A DNA stretch of 64,000 nt from assembly GCA_910577675.1 (NCBI GenBank), contig CAJTOR010000015.1:1-64000 (forward strand), given 5' to 3'. The DNA is from an uncultured Lachnospiraceae bacterium. Lineage in GTDB: Bacteria > Bacillota > Clostridia > Lachnospirales > Lachnospiraceae. The translations under genes and the position numbers were made by a program. Positions 53,759 through 62,259 of this stretch are shown here, piece after piece. Numbering within the stretch: position 1 is the stretch's first letter; each line of letters opens with the position of its first letter. The notes below the pieces were generated by a model that searched no databases, was not told where the DNA came from, and saw only the letters and a program-made list of their open reading frames with translations.

Positions 53759-54982
53759 TTAAAACAGCCCCACCAGTTCCATAATATCCCCAATACAGAA
53801 ATCCGGATTTTCACATTTTCCAAAGCCGTACTGCGCAAAGACAAACGGCACACCCGCCGCATGTGACGCTTCCTCGTCCGGCAGGGTATCCCCGATATAA
53901 ATAGCTTTTGAAAGCGGCAGATTATTTCTCTCGCAGATCAGGCGGATATTGTCGGCTTTCAAAAGCCCCGTATCGCCCGGACAGGTAAAATCATCGACCA
54001 ACTCCCACAGATTATGCGCTGTGAGCATGGCTTCAATATAGCCGCTGCGGCAATTGCTGACAATAAAGATCCTGTATTTCTCCCGCAGTTTTTTAAATGC
54101 GCCCGCCACATCCCCGATCAGCGATGCACCGCCTTTTGCAAGAATCGGGCACTGGACGCGCACACACTCTTCCATCACCTGTATGGCAGTTTCCTCCGAA
54201 ACGGATACAAAAAGTTTTCTGGCAATATCCTCAAGCGGCAGTCCATAGAGATTTTTCAGCTTTTCTGCGGTGACGGTATCTTTAACTTCCGGATATTTTG
54301 CCGCCACATCGCTCCAAATCTTTGCTGCGGCCTCTGTCGTATCCCACAGTGTCCCGTCCACATCAAAAATCATTGCCGCTAACGGCTCCACCCCAATTTC
54401 TTTTAATTTGCCAAGGGCTTCCTCCTTACCTGTAAATAATATGGTGTGGATTCCATATTTTTCTGCTCCTTTTAGATTGCGCTCAAGGTCATCCAGAAAT
54501 ACACATTCTTCCGGCACAAGATTATAACGGTTCAGTAATTCCTCATATATCTCCGGTTCCGGTTTTATCCTGTGGATTTCATATGAAATCACACCGCCGT
54601 CCGCGAGCGGGATAAATTCAAAATGGCGGCGCGCATAGTCGAAAAGGTCACCTGCGTAGTTCGACAAAAGATAGACGCGATAGCCCGCCGCTTTTAAATT
54701 CCTGATTAAAGCAGCGGAATAATCATATTCCTCCACAAGCTGCTCCCTGCCCTCAAAAAAGGCTTCTATTTCCTTCTCATAGCCCGGCACAAGCCCCGCG
54801 CACATCCCCACAATCTCCTTTATGGGCAGCACTCCCCTGTCAACCTCGTCCCAGTACGGTCCCCGCACTGTGGCATCCACTATTTTCTGGCGCACACTCT
54901 CTGTAAAGTGCTCATTGATATAATCCTTCCAGCGAAAATGCGCCAGTACATTGCCAATGTCAAAAATAATATTTTTAATCAT
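53759..54982 (-). CDS. Tandem HAD-like hydrolase fusion
   Basis: The start is ATG 54982 behind gaaggga. The 407-residue protein has two full HAD domains. The first (1-205) has FDIGNVL, YLLSNYAG, KPEPEIYEELL and VFLDDLERN, and is like the YihX group where the second Asp of DxD is Gly. The second (206-407) has IFDVDGTLWDT, FIVSNCRSGY, LLKADNIR and YIGDTLPDEEA, and is like phosphoglycolate-type phosphatases. Both active sites look complete, so the fusion may have two phosphatase activities. Substrates are unknown. The gene is alone, divergent from luxS. Confidence 0.88.
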   Translation of the reverse strand: MIKNIIFDIGNVLAHFRWKDYINEHFTESVRQKIVDATVRGPYWDEVDRGVLPIKEIVGMCAGLVPGYEKEIEAFFEGREQLVEEYDYSAALIRNLKAAGYRVYLLSNYAGDLFDYARRHFEFIPLADGGVISYEIHRIKPEPEIYEELLNRYNLVPEECVFLDDLERNLKGAEKYGIHTILFTGKEEALGKLKEIGVEPLAAMIFDVDGTLWDTTEAAAKIWSDVAAKYPEVKDTVTAEKLKNLYGLPLEDIARKLFVSVSEETAIQVMEECVRVQCPILAKGGASLIGDVAGAFKKLREKYRIFIVSNCRSGYIEAMLTAHNLWELVDDFTCPGDTGLLKADNIRLICERNNLPLSKAIYIGDTLPDEEASHAAGVPFVFAQYGFGKCENPDFCIGDIMELVGLF

Positions 54983-55194
54983 AGTGTTTCTCCCTTCAAG
55001 TCTGTTTTTTCTATTATAATATACCACCCGCCCCTGTCAAGTATTAAAACTAAACGAGCTTTGAATGCGAAATATTCCATCTTGCCATCGGGTTTAAAAT
55101 TGGCTATAATGTCTTATATGACTTCCTGCCTGTGCTGTTAATGCCAGGTTTTGGAAATTATTTACAAAACATAATTCTTGAACGGAGGATTTTT

Positions 55195-55674
55195 ATGGAA
55201 ACAATCGCAAGTTTTACCGTTGACCATCTGCGCCTGTTACCGGGCATTTATGTTTCCCGCCAGGATATTGTCGGCGGCGAAACGGTCACTACATTTGATA
55301 TCCGGATGACCCGCCCTAATTATGAGCCGGTTATGAACACGGCGGAGGTTCACACCATCGAGCACCTCGGTGCTACTTTCCTGCGCAACCACGCAAAATA
55401 CGGCGAAAAGACCCTGTACTTTGGCCCGATGGGCTGCCGCACCGGATTTTATCTTCTGCTCACAGGAAATTACAGCTCGGAGGATATCGTTCCACTCCTA
55501 AAGGAAATGTTTTCTTTTATCGCTTCCTACACGGAGGATGTGCCGGGGGCATCGCCTGTCTGCTGCGGCAATTATCTTGATATGAACCTGCCGATGGCAC
55601 GTTTTCTTGCAGGGAAATATCTCGACGAAGTTCTCGACCGGATTACGCCGGATCGTCTAAAGTATCCGCAGTAA
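55195..55674 (+). CDS. luxS: S-ribosylhomocysteine lyase LuxS
   Basis: The start is ATG 55195 behind cggagga. The 159-residue enzyme splits S-ribosylhomocysteine into homocysteine and the autoinducer-2 precursor. Metal ligands are His53 and His57 (HTIEHL) and Cys124 (CCGNY); the catalytic Cys81 lies in GPMGCRTGFY. The length is normal. It sits near the homocysteine methylation genes, consistent with methyl-cycle recycling. Confidence 0.95.
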   Translation: METIASFTVDHLRLLPGIYVSRQDIVGGETVTTFDIRMTRPNYEPVMNTAEVHTIEHLGATFLRNHAKYGEKTLYFGPMGCRTGFYLLLTGNYSSEDIVPLLKEMFSFIASYTEDVPGASPVCCGNYLDMNLPMARFLAGKYLDEVLDRITPDRLKYPQ

Positions 55675-55807
55675 AGGTTATTTTTTCCGCATTCGCGCAT
55701 ACAATGTATGGCAGGCAGGTGATAATCCCTGATTTTTCTTTTGTTTCGGTCGGGGCGCGCACCCAAGGGTCGCCCAAGCCTGCCAATATATTGTATGGAG
55801 GCAGGCT

Positions 55808-56395
55808 ATGGATTTATCACAGGGCAACACAAGCGATTCCATGCTCCGGCAATCGACAAATTTTTGCCGACTTTCTTTTTTTTGCAGTATCCTGCTTCCC
55901 TACATCCCGCTCCCGATGCGTCAGCCCCTGCTTCTTTTCTCAAAATTTATCGAATTAAAAGAATGTATGGCATGCCCGAAACAGCAATTTGATTTTGGGC
56001 AGACCAAAACGGCTGACCCGGCGGATGCTATCTCCGATATCCTTGCAAAACTATCCCCTCTATTGAGCGAAACCGAACGGGCACAGCTTTCCCAGATGCA
56101 GAATATGATGCAGATGCTAAAACTATACCAGACATTCCAGGAACTTGCCCCGTTTATGAATATGGGCGGGGACTCCCCGTTCCCATTCCCTTTCTTCCCG
56201 CAGGGCAGTGCGGACAGTGGGCAGACAGAAAACGAATCCTCTGGCACAAATACAAAAGGTGGCGGCGAAGACAGGAACAAGGACGAAACCGATAATTCCG
56301 GTCCCGTTGGCATGCTTTTATCCATGCTCTCCCCGGAGCAAAAAGAAATGTTTGAAAATTTGAAAACAGTCATGTCGGAAATGCCTCCGGAATAA
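55808..56395 (+). CDS. Unknown protein with Met/Gln-rich centre
   Basis: The 195-residue ORF starts at ATG 55808 behind a good ggagg site. The first 50 residues hold a hydrophobic stretch (FFCSILLPYIPLPMRQPLLL) that could be one membrane segment. This is followed by a helical QLSQMQNMMQMLKLYQTFQEL region, a Pro/Phe/Gly stretch, a Gly/Asp/Lys/Asn-rich linker, and a terminal LLSMLSPEQKEMFENLKTVM helix. No family is recognised. It is followed 35 bp later by another small gene with similar helical style and a shared terminator. Confidence 0.55.
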   Translation: MDLSQGNTSDSMLRQSTNFCRLSFFCSILLPYIPLPMRQPLLLFSKFIELKECMACPKQQFDFGQTKTADPADAISDILAKLSPLLSETERAQLSQMQNMMQMLKLYQTFQELAPFMNMGGDSPFPFPFFPQGSADSGQTENESSGTNTKGGGEDRNKDETDNSGPVGMLLSMLSPEQKEMFENLKTVMSEMPPE

Positions 56396-56430
56396 AATAG
56401 AATGATATAATAAAAATCGAGGGATCACAC

Positions 56431-56697
56431 ATGGACCAAAATTTTCTAAACCGTCCGGAACTTGCAAATCTTGACCCGGTCAAAAAACAATTCCTTACTG
56501 AACTGATGATGGAGGCGGAGAAAACAACACAAAAAAACATGCCGACACTCTATATGAAGGCGATCGGCAAAATGAACGCACTTAGGCTTAAATTCACCCC
56601 CGAGGAGTCAACCCTGCTCTCCGAAATCATCGAGTCACAGATGTCCCCGGACGACCGCAGGCGCTTCGATGCCGTAAAAAAGATGCTGCTCAAATAG
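56431..56697 (+). CDS. Small unknown helical protein
   Basis: The 88-residue soluble protein is predicted all-helical, with FLTELMMEAEKTTQKNMP and STLLSEIIESQMSPDDRRRF. The MSPDDRRRFDAVKKML end resembles the LSPEQKEMFENLKTV end of the upstream protein, so the two may be related. They share an operon and a strong terminator. The function is unknown. Confidence 0.6.
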   Translation: MDQNFLNRPELANLDPVKKQFLTELMMEAEKTTQKNMPTLYMKAIGKMNALRLKFTPEESTLLSEIIESQMSPDDRRRFDAVKKMLLK

Positions 56698-56709
56698 CAG
56701 CATCTTTTT
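56680..56709 (+). terminator. Rho-independent terminator
   Basis: AAGATGCTGCT and AGCAGCATCTT form a perfect 11-bp stem with a 5-nt loop, followed by a run of T. It overlaps the end of the small gene and lies between convergent genes. Confidence 0.9.
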
Positions 56710-56716
56710 TTAATTA

Positions 56717-57658
56717 TCATCTCTTTTTATGACCGACAAAAATACCGATGCCCGCAAGTGCACCCCCCGCGGCAAGCATCATAAGATAGCGTCCTGCCGA
56801 AAAGGAATCGCCGGTCTGCGGTGTCTTGTCACGTTCAGCGGATGCCGATGATGAACCGGATGCAGCGCCGGACTTTGCCGGCTGTCTGGTCGGCTCCTTC
56901 GTCACCTCTTTAGTCGGTACCGGCTGCCTGGTTGGTTCCTTTGTCGGTGCTATAGGCTTTGGTGTCGGGGTTTTTGCCGGGGTTTCCGATTTGTCCTCCT
57001 GTGGTTCAGGCTTTGGTGTAGGAGTGTTATTCACAGGATTTTTTGGAACCGGGGTCGGGCTTATCTTAGTGCCGGAAGTTAATTTCCCGGACTGTTTATA
57101 CAAGAGTGCATAGGTCGTAAACACCGAAAGGTCAAACATCACACAATCCTTGCCGTCCACCGTGACAATCGTGGAATCGATACGGCAGAGTGCGCCTTTC
57201 GAATTGATCGCCGTAACCTGTACATCCCCCGAATTTTTGGCAAAATTCTCCGGGAGCATACAGATAAGCGTAACCCCCTTCATCTCATCAAGAGGATAGT
57301 AGTCCCCCTCCTCATCCCTCTCGTAGACAGTCGCCTCCATCGCCTGGTACTCGATCCCCGCAAGATCCTCCCCCGCCGCCACAAGCGCTTCTTCCATCGC
57401 AATCATCGCGTCGTATCCGTCAAAAAGCGAGAGCATATAGTCCTCCCCGTCAAGACTTTTATCATGGAATTTTGCATATGCTTTCCCGACACCGTCCGGC
57501 AGATCCTCCACCGAAAGATTATATTCCTTTGCCGAAGGGTTCATTGCCTGCGCCGCACAGACCGGGACTAAATCCGCCGTCCCGCATACGACCATCGCCG
57601 CAGCAAGTCCCGCCGTTCCTATATTTTTCCATTTTTTTACATTTCCCTGATAACTCAT
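56717..57658 (-). CDS. Sortase-anchored surface protein
   Basis: The 313-residue protein starts at ATG 57658 (third of three ATGs, best spaced from agaggg). It has a signal peptide (KKWKNIGTAGLAAAMVVC, cut near CAAQA), a folded domain (about 40-205), and a Pro/Thr/Lys linker with repeated KEPTRQP. The C-terminal sorting signal is TPQTGD, then a hydrophobic segment and HKKR. The sorting motif lacks the leading Leu of LPXTG but fits the variant seen in many Lachnospiraceae. The adjacent class B sortase is the likely anchoring enzyme. The folded domain has no recognised family. Confidence 0.8.
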   Translation of the reverse strand: MSYQGNVKKWKNIGTAGLAAAMVVCGTADLVPVCAAQAMNPSAKEYNLSVEDLPDGVGKAYAKFHDKSLDGEDYMLSLFDGYDAMIAMEEALVAAGEDLAGIEYQAMEATVYERDEEGDYYPLDEMKGVTLICMLPENFAKNSGDVQVTAINSKGALCRIDSTIVTVDGKDCVMFDLSVFTTYALLYKQSGKLTSGTKISPTPVPKNPVNNTPTPKPEPQEDKSETPAKTPTPKPIAPTKEPTRQPVPTKEVTKEPTRQPAKSGAASGSSSASAERDKTPQTGDSFSAGRYLMMLAAGGALAGIGIFVGHKKR

Positions 57659-57682
57659 CATCATCCCTCTTTCTTATGGCAA

Positions 57683-59011
57683 TTATTTCTTCCTGCCAAC
57701 CACCACAAACCGCCCCGCCGGAATCGAGCGGTCGCAGGTCGATAATGTCAATAGCTGCGTCCCATATTCTGCTGTTATTCCCGTTTCATAGAATGACTGT
57801 TCTTTTACAAAGCGGATATAAGCATTATATTCCTCCTCATCCTGCGTGTCAATAAAAGAATAATACCGGTATGCCTCCTGATCCGATTCATATGGTATCT
57901 GCGTCCGGAATACACCGACAATCTCATATTCCCCGCGCTCATAGATCGTATCGAAACGTATGGTTTTATGCTCCTCGTAAAATTCTTCCTCCTCGTAGGA
58001 TAAAAGTGCCGAAAACATGGAACCGTTCTTCATATTGTGGCCATATATCAAAAAATTCATGGTCGGTTCCTCGATACCACAGCGGGCATCCATAAACGGA
58101 ATCCCGTTGATATCATATTTTTTATCAAATCCTTTTTTAAGGTAATATTCCTCATCGTCCGGCGTTAGCATAACGGGGTAATTTATCACGGTTCCCTCAA
58201 GCTGTATCCAGCCCGCCATCTCATCGTTGCGCCCGTACAGGACACTGTAGCGGTACAAAATTCCGTCCTCCGTAACGCTCTCCCCCTGCTTTTGCTCCTG
58301 CTCCTTCCTTGCGATATTAATTGCCTCCTCCTCGGTATACATGCCGCTCGCAATCAGATCCGCGATCCGGTGCGCCTCGGAAACCTCGGGCTCAATCGGC
58401 GTAAGGATGCAGGAAGCCAGTTCCTCCATCTTGCGCTCACTGATATAGCTCCAAATATCGTAGGAAAAAATCTTGTAGAGCGAAAACAGTATCAGGCAGA
58501 AACCGGCGAGAATACAAAGGGGTTTTATCACTCGGATCTTTTTTTTCCCGGTCTTTTTTACTGCATCCTGACCTTCTTCGTCAAAATCCCCAAAATCCTC
58601 TAAGTCCTTCTCTTTCCTTTCTGTTTCCCGCCCGATATCGCGCTCGCGAAACTTCATCTGCCCGGCGCGCATGGCTTCCCTGCCATCCTTTCCCCCGACT
58701 GCCTCCTTAGCAGCTCCCTTCCTTTTTTTCGAGTCCTTCCCCGAATAGAGGCATTCTTCCGGGAAATTTCCGTAAGGATGCCTGATGCCGTCCGCCTTAT
58801 CTTTTAAGTAGCTGCGGAATTCCCTGCCAAGCACACTTTCAAAAAGGAACGGCTGTTTCTTCAACATCTCGTAAAGCTCCGCCGCCTCCCTGTGATCGTG
58901 AAGTTCCATCCCCGCAGAAAGCGTCTGGATACGCTTTAGATCCCGGCAGCCCGCCTTATAATCCTCCTTAGAGGCAAACTCAATCTTCCCGATGCACCAT
59001 TTTCCCATTGC
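57683..59011 (-). CDS. Class B sortase with long N-terminal cytoplasmic region
   Basis: The start is ATG 59011 (MGKWCIGKIEFASKEDY) behind ggagg. The 442-residue protein has a charged N-terminal ~165 residues, one transmembrane segment (about 170-190), and a sortase B domain with His325 (YGHNMKNGSMF), Cys426 (LSTCDRS) and Arg434 (GRFVVVG). Typical SrtB proteins have about 250 residues, so the long cytoplasmic part is unusual. It is encoded 25 bp upstream of its probable substrate. Confidence 0.88.
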   Translation of the reverse strand, partial: AMGKWCIGKIEFASKEDYKAGCRDLKRIQTLSAGMELHDHREAAELYEMLKKQPFLFESVLGREFRSYLKDKADGIRHPYGNFPEECLYSGKDSKKRKGAAKEAVGGKDGREAMRAGQMKFRERDIGRETERKEKDLEDFGDFDEEGQDAVKKTGKKKIRVIKPLCILAGFCLILFSLYKIFSYDIWSYISERKMEELASCILTPIEPEVSEAHRIADLIASGMYTEEEAINIARKEQEQKQGESVTEDGILYRYSVLYGRNDEMAGWIQLEGTVINYPVMLTPDDEEYYLKKGFDKKYDINGIPFMDARCGIEEPTMNFLIYGHNMKNGSMFSALLSYEEEEFYEEHKTIRFDTIYERGEYEIVGVFRTQIPYESDQEAYRYYSFIDTQDEEEYNAYIRFVKEQSFYETGITAEYGTQLLTLSTCDRSIPAGRFVVVGRKK

Positions 59012-59205
59012 CCGCCTCCGACTGCTGCCCAACTCTTTTATATTTTTCCAAATTATGTAAATCTTCCTGCCAAGGGAAACTATATCCCCGACTTCTATCA
59101 AAAAATAGCAAACCCACCGGATTACGATGCTATTTTACCAGATCAAACACAAAAAATCAAGTGCAGGAGTAAGGGGCAGGACTTTTTGCCCCGCCCCAAA
59201 ATATT

Positions 59206-61626
59206 TTATTTCACCACGATATTATAAATTCTTCCTTTTACATAAATTTCCTTAACAATATTCTTCCCTGCAAGAATCCCCGCAACAGTTTCATCGGACA
59301 TTACCTTCTCCCTAACTGCCTCCTCGGTATCCTCCATGCCGACCTTCACTAATGCCTTCACCTTGCCGCCGACCTGCACCGCAATCTCCACCTCATCCTC
59401 GATGGTCTTTGCCTCGTCGTATTCAGGCCATGCCTGCGCATATACCCTTCCCGCATTGCCGATAGTCTGCCACAATTCCTCACACATATGCGGTGCGACC
59501 GGGCTGAGCAAAAGAATCAGCGTTGAGAATTCGCCTTTTGTAACTTTGCCCGCCTTATAAAAATCATTGACCAGGCTCATCATCGCAGCAATTGCGGTAT
59601 TGAACTTTAAAGCCTCAAAGTCCAGGCTGACCTTTTTTATGGTCTGGTGCATCCGTGTTTCAAGTTCCTTACTGTAGTTTTCACCGTCAACCAAACTGTC
59701 CTGCAATTTAAACACGCGGTCGAGGAAACGTCTGCAGCCGCGCACGCCCTCCTGCGACCAGGATGCACTCAAATCAAATGCCCCGATAAACATCTCGTAG
59801 GTGCGCAGGGTATCCGCGCCAAATTCCGCCACAATCTCGTCCGGGTTCACAACATTTCCGCGCGATTTGCTCATCTTCTCGCCGTTCTCACCGAGAATCA
59901 TTCCGTGCGAAGTGCGCTTTTTGTACGGCTCATCCGTCGGCACAAGCCCCTCGTCATAAAGGAATTTATGCCAGAAGCGCGAGTAGAGCAGATGCAGTGT
60001 CGTGTGCTCCATACCGCCGTTGTACCAGTCCACCGGGAGCCAGTATTTTAGTGCCTCCTGCCCGGCAAATGCCTCATTATTATCAGGGTCAATATAGCGC
60101 AGGAAATACCACGAAGAACCCGCCCACTGCGGCATTGTATCCGATTCGCGCTTCGCAGCACCCCCGCAACAAGGGCAGGTGGTATTTAACCAATCCGTCA
60201 TTGCAGCCAGAGGGGATTCCCCATTGTCCGTCGGCATATAGCTGTCCACCTCAGGGAGCATCAGTGGCAGCTCACTCTCCGGCAGCGGGACATAGCCGCA
60301 TTTTTCACAGTGTACGATCGGGATCGGCTCACCCCAGTAGCGCTGGCGGGAGAATACCCAGTCGCGCAGCTTGAAATTAACCTTTTGCTTGCCGATGCCC
60401 TTTTCCTCAAGCCATGCCGCAATCTTTTCCTTAGCCTGCCCCACGTTAAGACCGTTAAGAAAATCGGAATTGACAAGTGTTCCCGTTTCCACATCCGTAA
60501 ATGCGGCTTCCTCCACATTGCCTCCCGCCACAACCTGGACAATCGGCAGACCGAATTTCTTCGCAAATTCCCAGTCGCGGCTATCGTGCGCCGGCACTGC
60601 CATAATTGCGCCCGTCCCGTAAGTCATCAGTACATAGTCCGAAATCCAGATCGGAATCTCTTTCTGGTTTACCGGGTTAAGTGCCATAATACCGCCCATT
60701 ACCACGCCGGTCTTTTCCTTTGCCAACTCCGTGCGCTCAAAGTCGGACTTCTTTGCCGCCTGCTCGCGGTATGCCACAACCTCATTGTAATTTGTTATCT
60801 CATCTTTGTACTTTTCAATCAGCGGATGCTCCGGCGAAATTACCATATAAGTTGCGCCAAATAAAGTATCCGGGCGCGTCGTGAAAATCCGCAGCACATC
60901 CTCCCTGCCGGAAAGCTTAAAATCTACCTCCGCGCCGACCGATCTCCCGATCCAGTTTTTCTGGGATACTTTAACCCGCTCAATATAATCCACATGGTCA
61001 AGTCCCTCAAGCAGCTTATCCGCATACTCGGTTATTTTTAACATCCACTGGCTCTTGACCTTGCGGACAACCTCACCGCCACAGCGCTCGCACCTGCCAT
61101 TTACCACCTCCTCGTTCGCAAGCCCTACCTTGCAGGAGGTGCACCAGTTAATCGGCATCTGCGTCTTGTACGCCAGGCCTTTTTTAAAGAGTTTTAAGAA
61201 AATCCACTGGGTCCACTTATAGTACTCCGGATCCGTCGTGTTTACCTCCCGCTCCCAGTCAAATGAATAGCCGAGCGACTTTAACTGCGCTTTAAAATGC
61301 GCCACATTATTTTCTGTTACTGTTTTCGGGTGGATATGGTTCTTGATCGCGTAATTCTCGGTAGGCAGACCGAACGCATCCCATCCCATCGGGAACAGGA
61401 CATTGTACCCCTGCATCCTGCGCTTCCTCGAAATAATATCAAGCGCCGTGTACGGTCTTGGATGCCCGACATGCAGCCCCTGTCCGGACGGGTAAGGGAA
61501 TTCCACAAGCGCATAATATTTTGGCTTTGTATAATCCTCCCCCACCTTAAACGCCCCTTCCGCGTCCCATATTTCCTGCCATTTTTTTTCAATGTCCTTA
61601 GGTGAATATGCTGTACCCATCTTCAT
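59206..61626 (-). CDS. leuS: Leucyl-tRNA synthetase
   Basis: The 806-residue class I synthetase has the HIGH-type motif in PSGQGLHVGHPRPYTALD, an editing domain (about 220-410) with the threonine-rich block FTTRPDTLFGATYMVISPEH, a zinc-like CxxC region (WCTSCKVGL, NGRCERCGGE), and KMSKS in GEKMSKSRGN. It charges tRNA-Leu. Length is normal. A T-box leader upstream controls it. Confidence 0.97.
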   Translation of the reverse strand: MKMGTAYSPKDIEKKWQEIWDAEGAFKVGEDYTKPKYYALVEFPYPSGQGLHVGHPRPYTALDIISRKRRMQGYNVLFPMGWDAFGLPTENYAIKNHIHPKTVTENNVAHFKAQLKSLGYSFDWEREVNTTDPEYYKWTQWIFLKLFKKGLAYKTQMPINWCTSCKVGLANEEVVNGRCERCGGEVVRKVKSQWMLKITEYADKLLEGLDHVDYIERVKVSQKNWIGRSVGAEVDFKLSGREDVLRIFTTRPDTLFGATYMVISPEHPLIEKYKDEITNYNEVVAYREQAAKKSDFERTELAKEKTGVVMGGIMALNPVNQKEIPIWISDYVLMTYGTGAIMAVPAHDSRDWEFAKKFGLPIVQVVAGGNVEEAAFTDVETGTLVNSDFLNGLNVGQAKEKIAAWLEEKGIGKQKVNFKLRDWVFSRQRYWGEPIPIVHCEKCGYVPLPESELPLMLPEVDSYMPTDNGESPLAAMTDWLNTTCPCCGGAAKRESDTMPQWAGSSWYFLRYIDPDNNEAFAGQEALKYWLPVDWYNGGMEHTTLHLLYSRFWHKFLYDEGLVPTDEPYKKRTSHGMILGENGEKMSKSRGNVVNPDEIVAEFGADTLRTYEMFIGAFDLSASWSQEGVRGCRRFLDRVFKLQDSLVDGENYSKELETRMHQTIKKVSLDFEALKFNTAIAAMMSLVNDFYKAGKVTKGEFSTLILLLSPVAPHMCEELWQTIGNAGRVYAQAWPEYDEAKTIEDEVEIAVQVGGKVKALVKVGMEDTEEAVREKVMSDETVAGILAGKNIVKEIYVKGRIYNIVVK

Positions 61627-61694
61627 CCTTCCTTTCTAAATAATCTTCTTATCCGAATGACCTCGCAACCCGCCAGCGGCATAATTTCACTGCA

Positions 61695-61965
61695 TGGGTC
61701 TGCACCATAAAAAAGACCCCGCCCCTGTTTCCAGAGACGAGGTCAAACCTCGCGGTACCACTCCGGTTCATGCAATATACGCATGCCCTCGATTTTTCTG
61801 TAACGGGAAACCCCGCCGAAACCTATCTGCAATATTTGCTTTCAGTCCCGGGACTCCGAGGCGAGTTCAGCCTTCTGCCCTGCGGCTTTCCACCATCCAG
61901 CCGCTCTCTGTCAGGGCATACAGCTTACTGCTCCTCTTCACTGCCTGTTTGCTGGTTTTGATTTT
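61695..61965 (-). promoter_or_regulatory. T-box leader of leuS
   Basis: On the minus strand the leader has the T-box core GGTACCGCGAGG (complement of about 61748-61759) after a bulge-containing antiterminator region. A stem I with an AGTA-type loop precedes it. A likely specifier codon is CTC (complement of 61863-61865) in the context gaaCTCgcc, matching leucine. A terminator stem lies at 61709-61744. Confidence 0.9.
61709..61744 (-). terminator. T-box-controlled terminator of leuS
   Basis: On the minus strand GACCTCGTCTCTG pairs (with mismatches) with CAGGGGCGGGGTC and is followed by six T residues. Its 5' arm overlaps the T-box sequence, so pairing is exclusive with the antiterminator. Confidence 0.85.
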
Positions 61966-62126
61966 AACGCATAAACATGGAAATTGTCAAGTGTTTTTTC
62001 AGTCCGAAAACGTTCTCGCCCTCCACATTTATCCAAATAGCAATATTTGAGTATCCAAATTATCGAAATATGACTTTATTTTTTATATGATTTGCACAAA
62101 TTTCACTCAAAACGCTATCATGATAA

Positions 62127-62155
62127 TTGACACAATGCATAAAGCATGATATATT
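62127..62155 (+). promoter_or_regulatory. Sigma-A-type promoter of the lipoprotein gene
   Basis: TTGACA (62127-62132) and TATATT (62150-62155) are spaced exactly 17 bp. The start codon of the lipoprotein gene is about 105 bp downstream, with aggagg as ribosome site. Confidence 0.75.
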
Positions 62156-62259
62156 TATAACTGTGATGTCACATTCAAAAATCAACAGTATCGCTCCTGG
62201 CCGCACTGTTGACCTTGAAACACATCTCACAATAAAGAAAAACTTGAGGAGGTTTTTTT

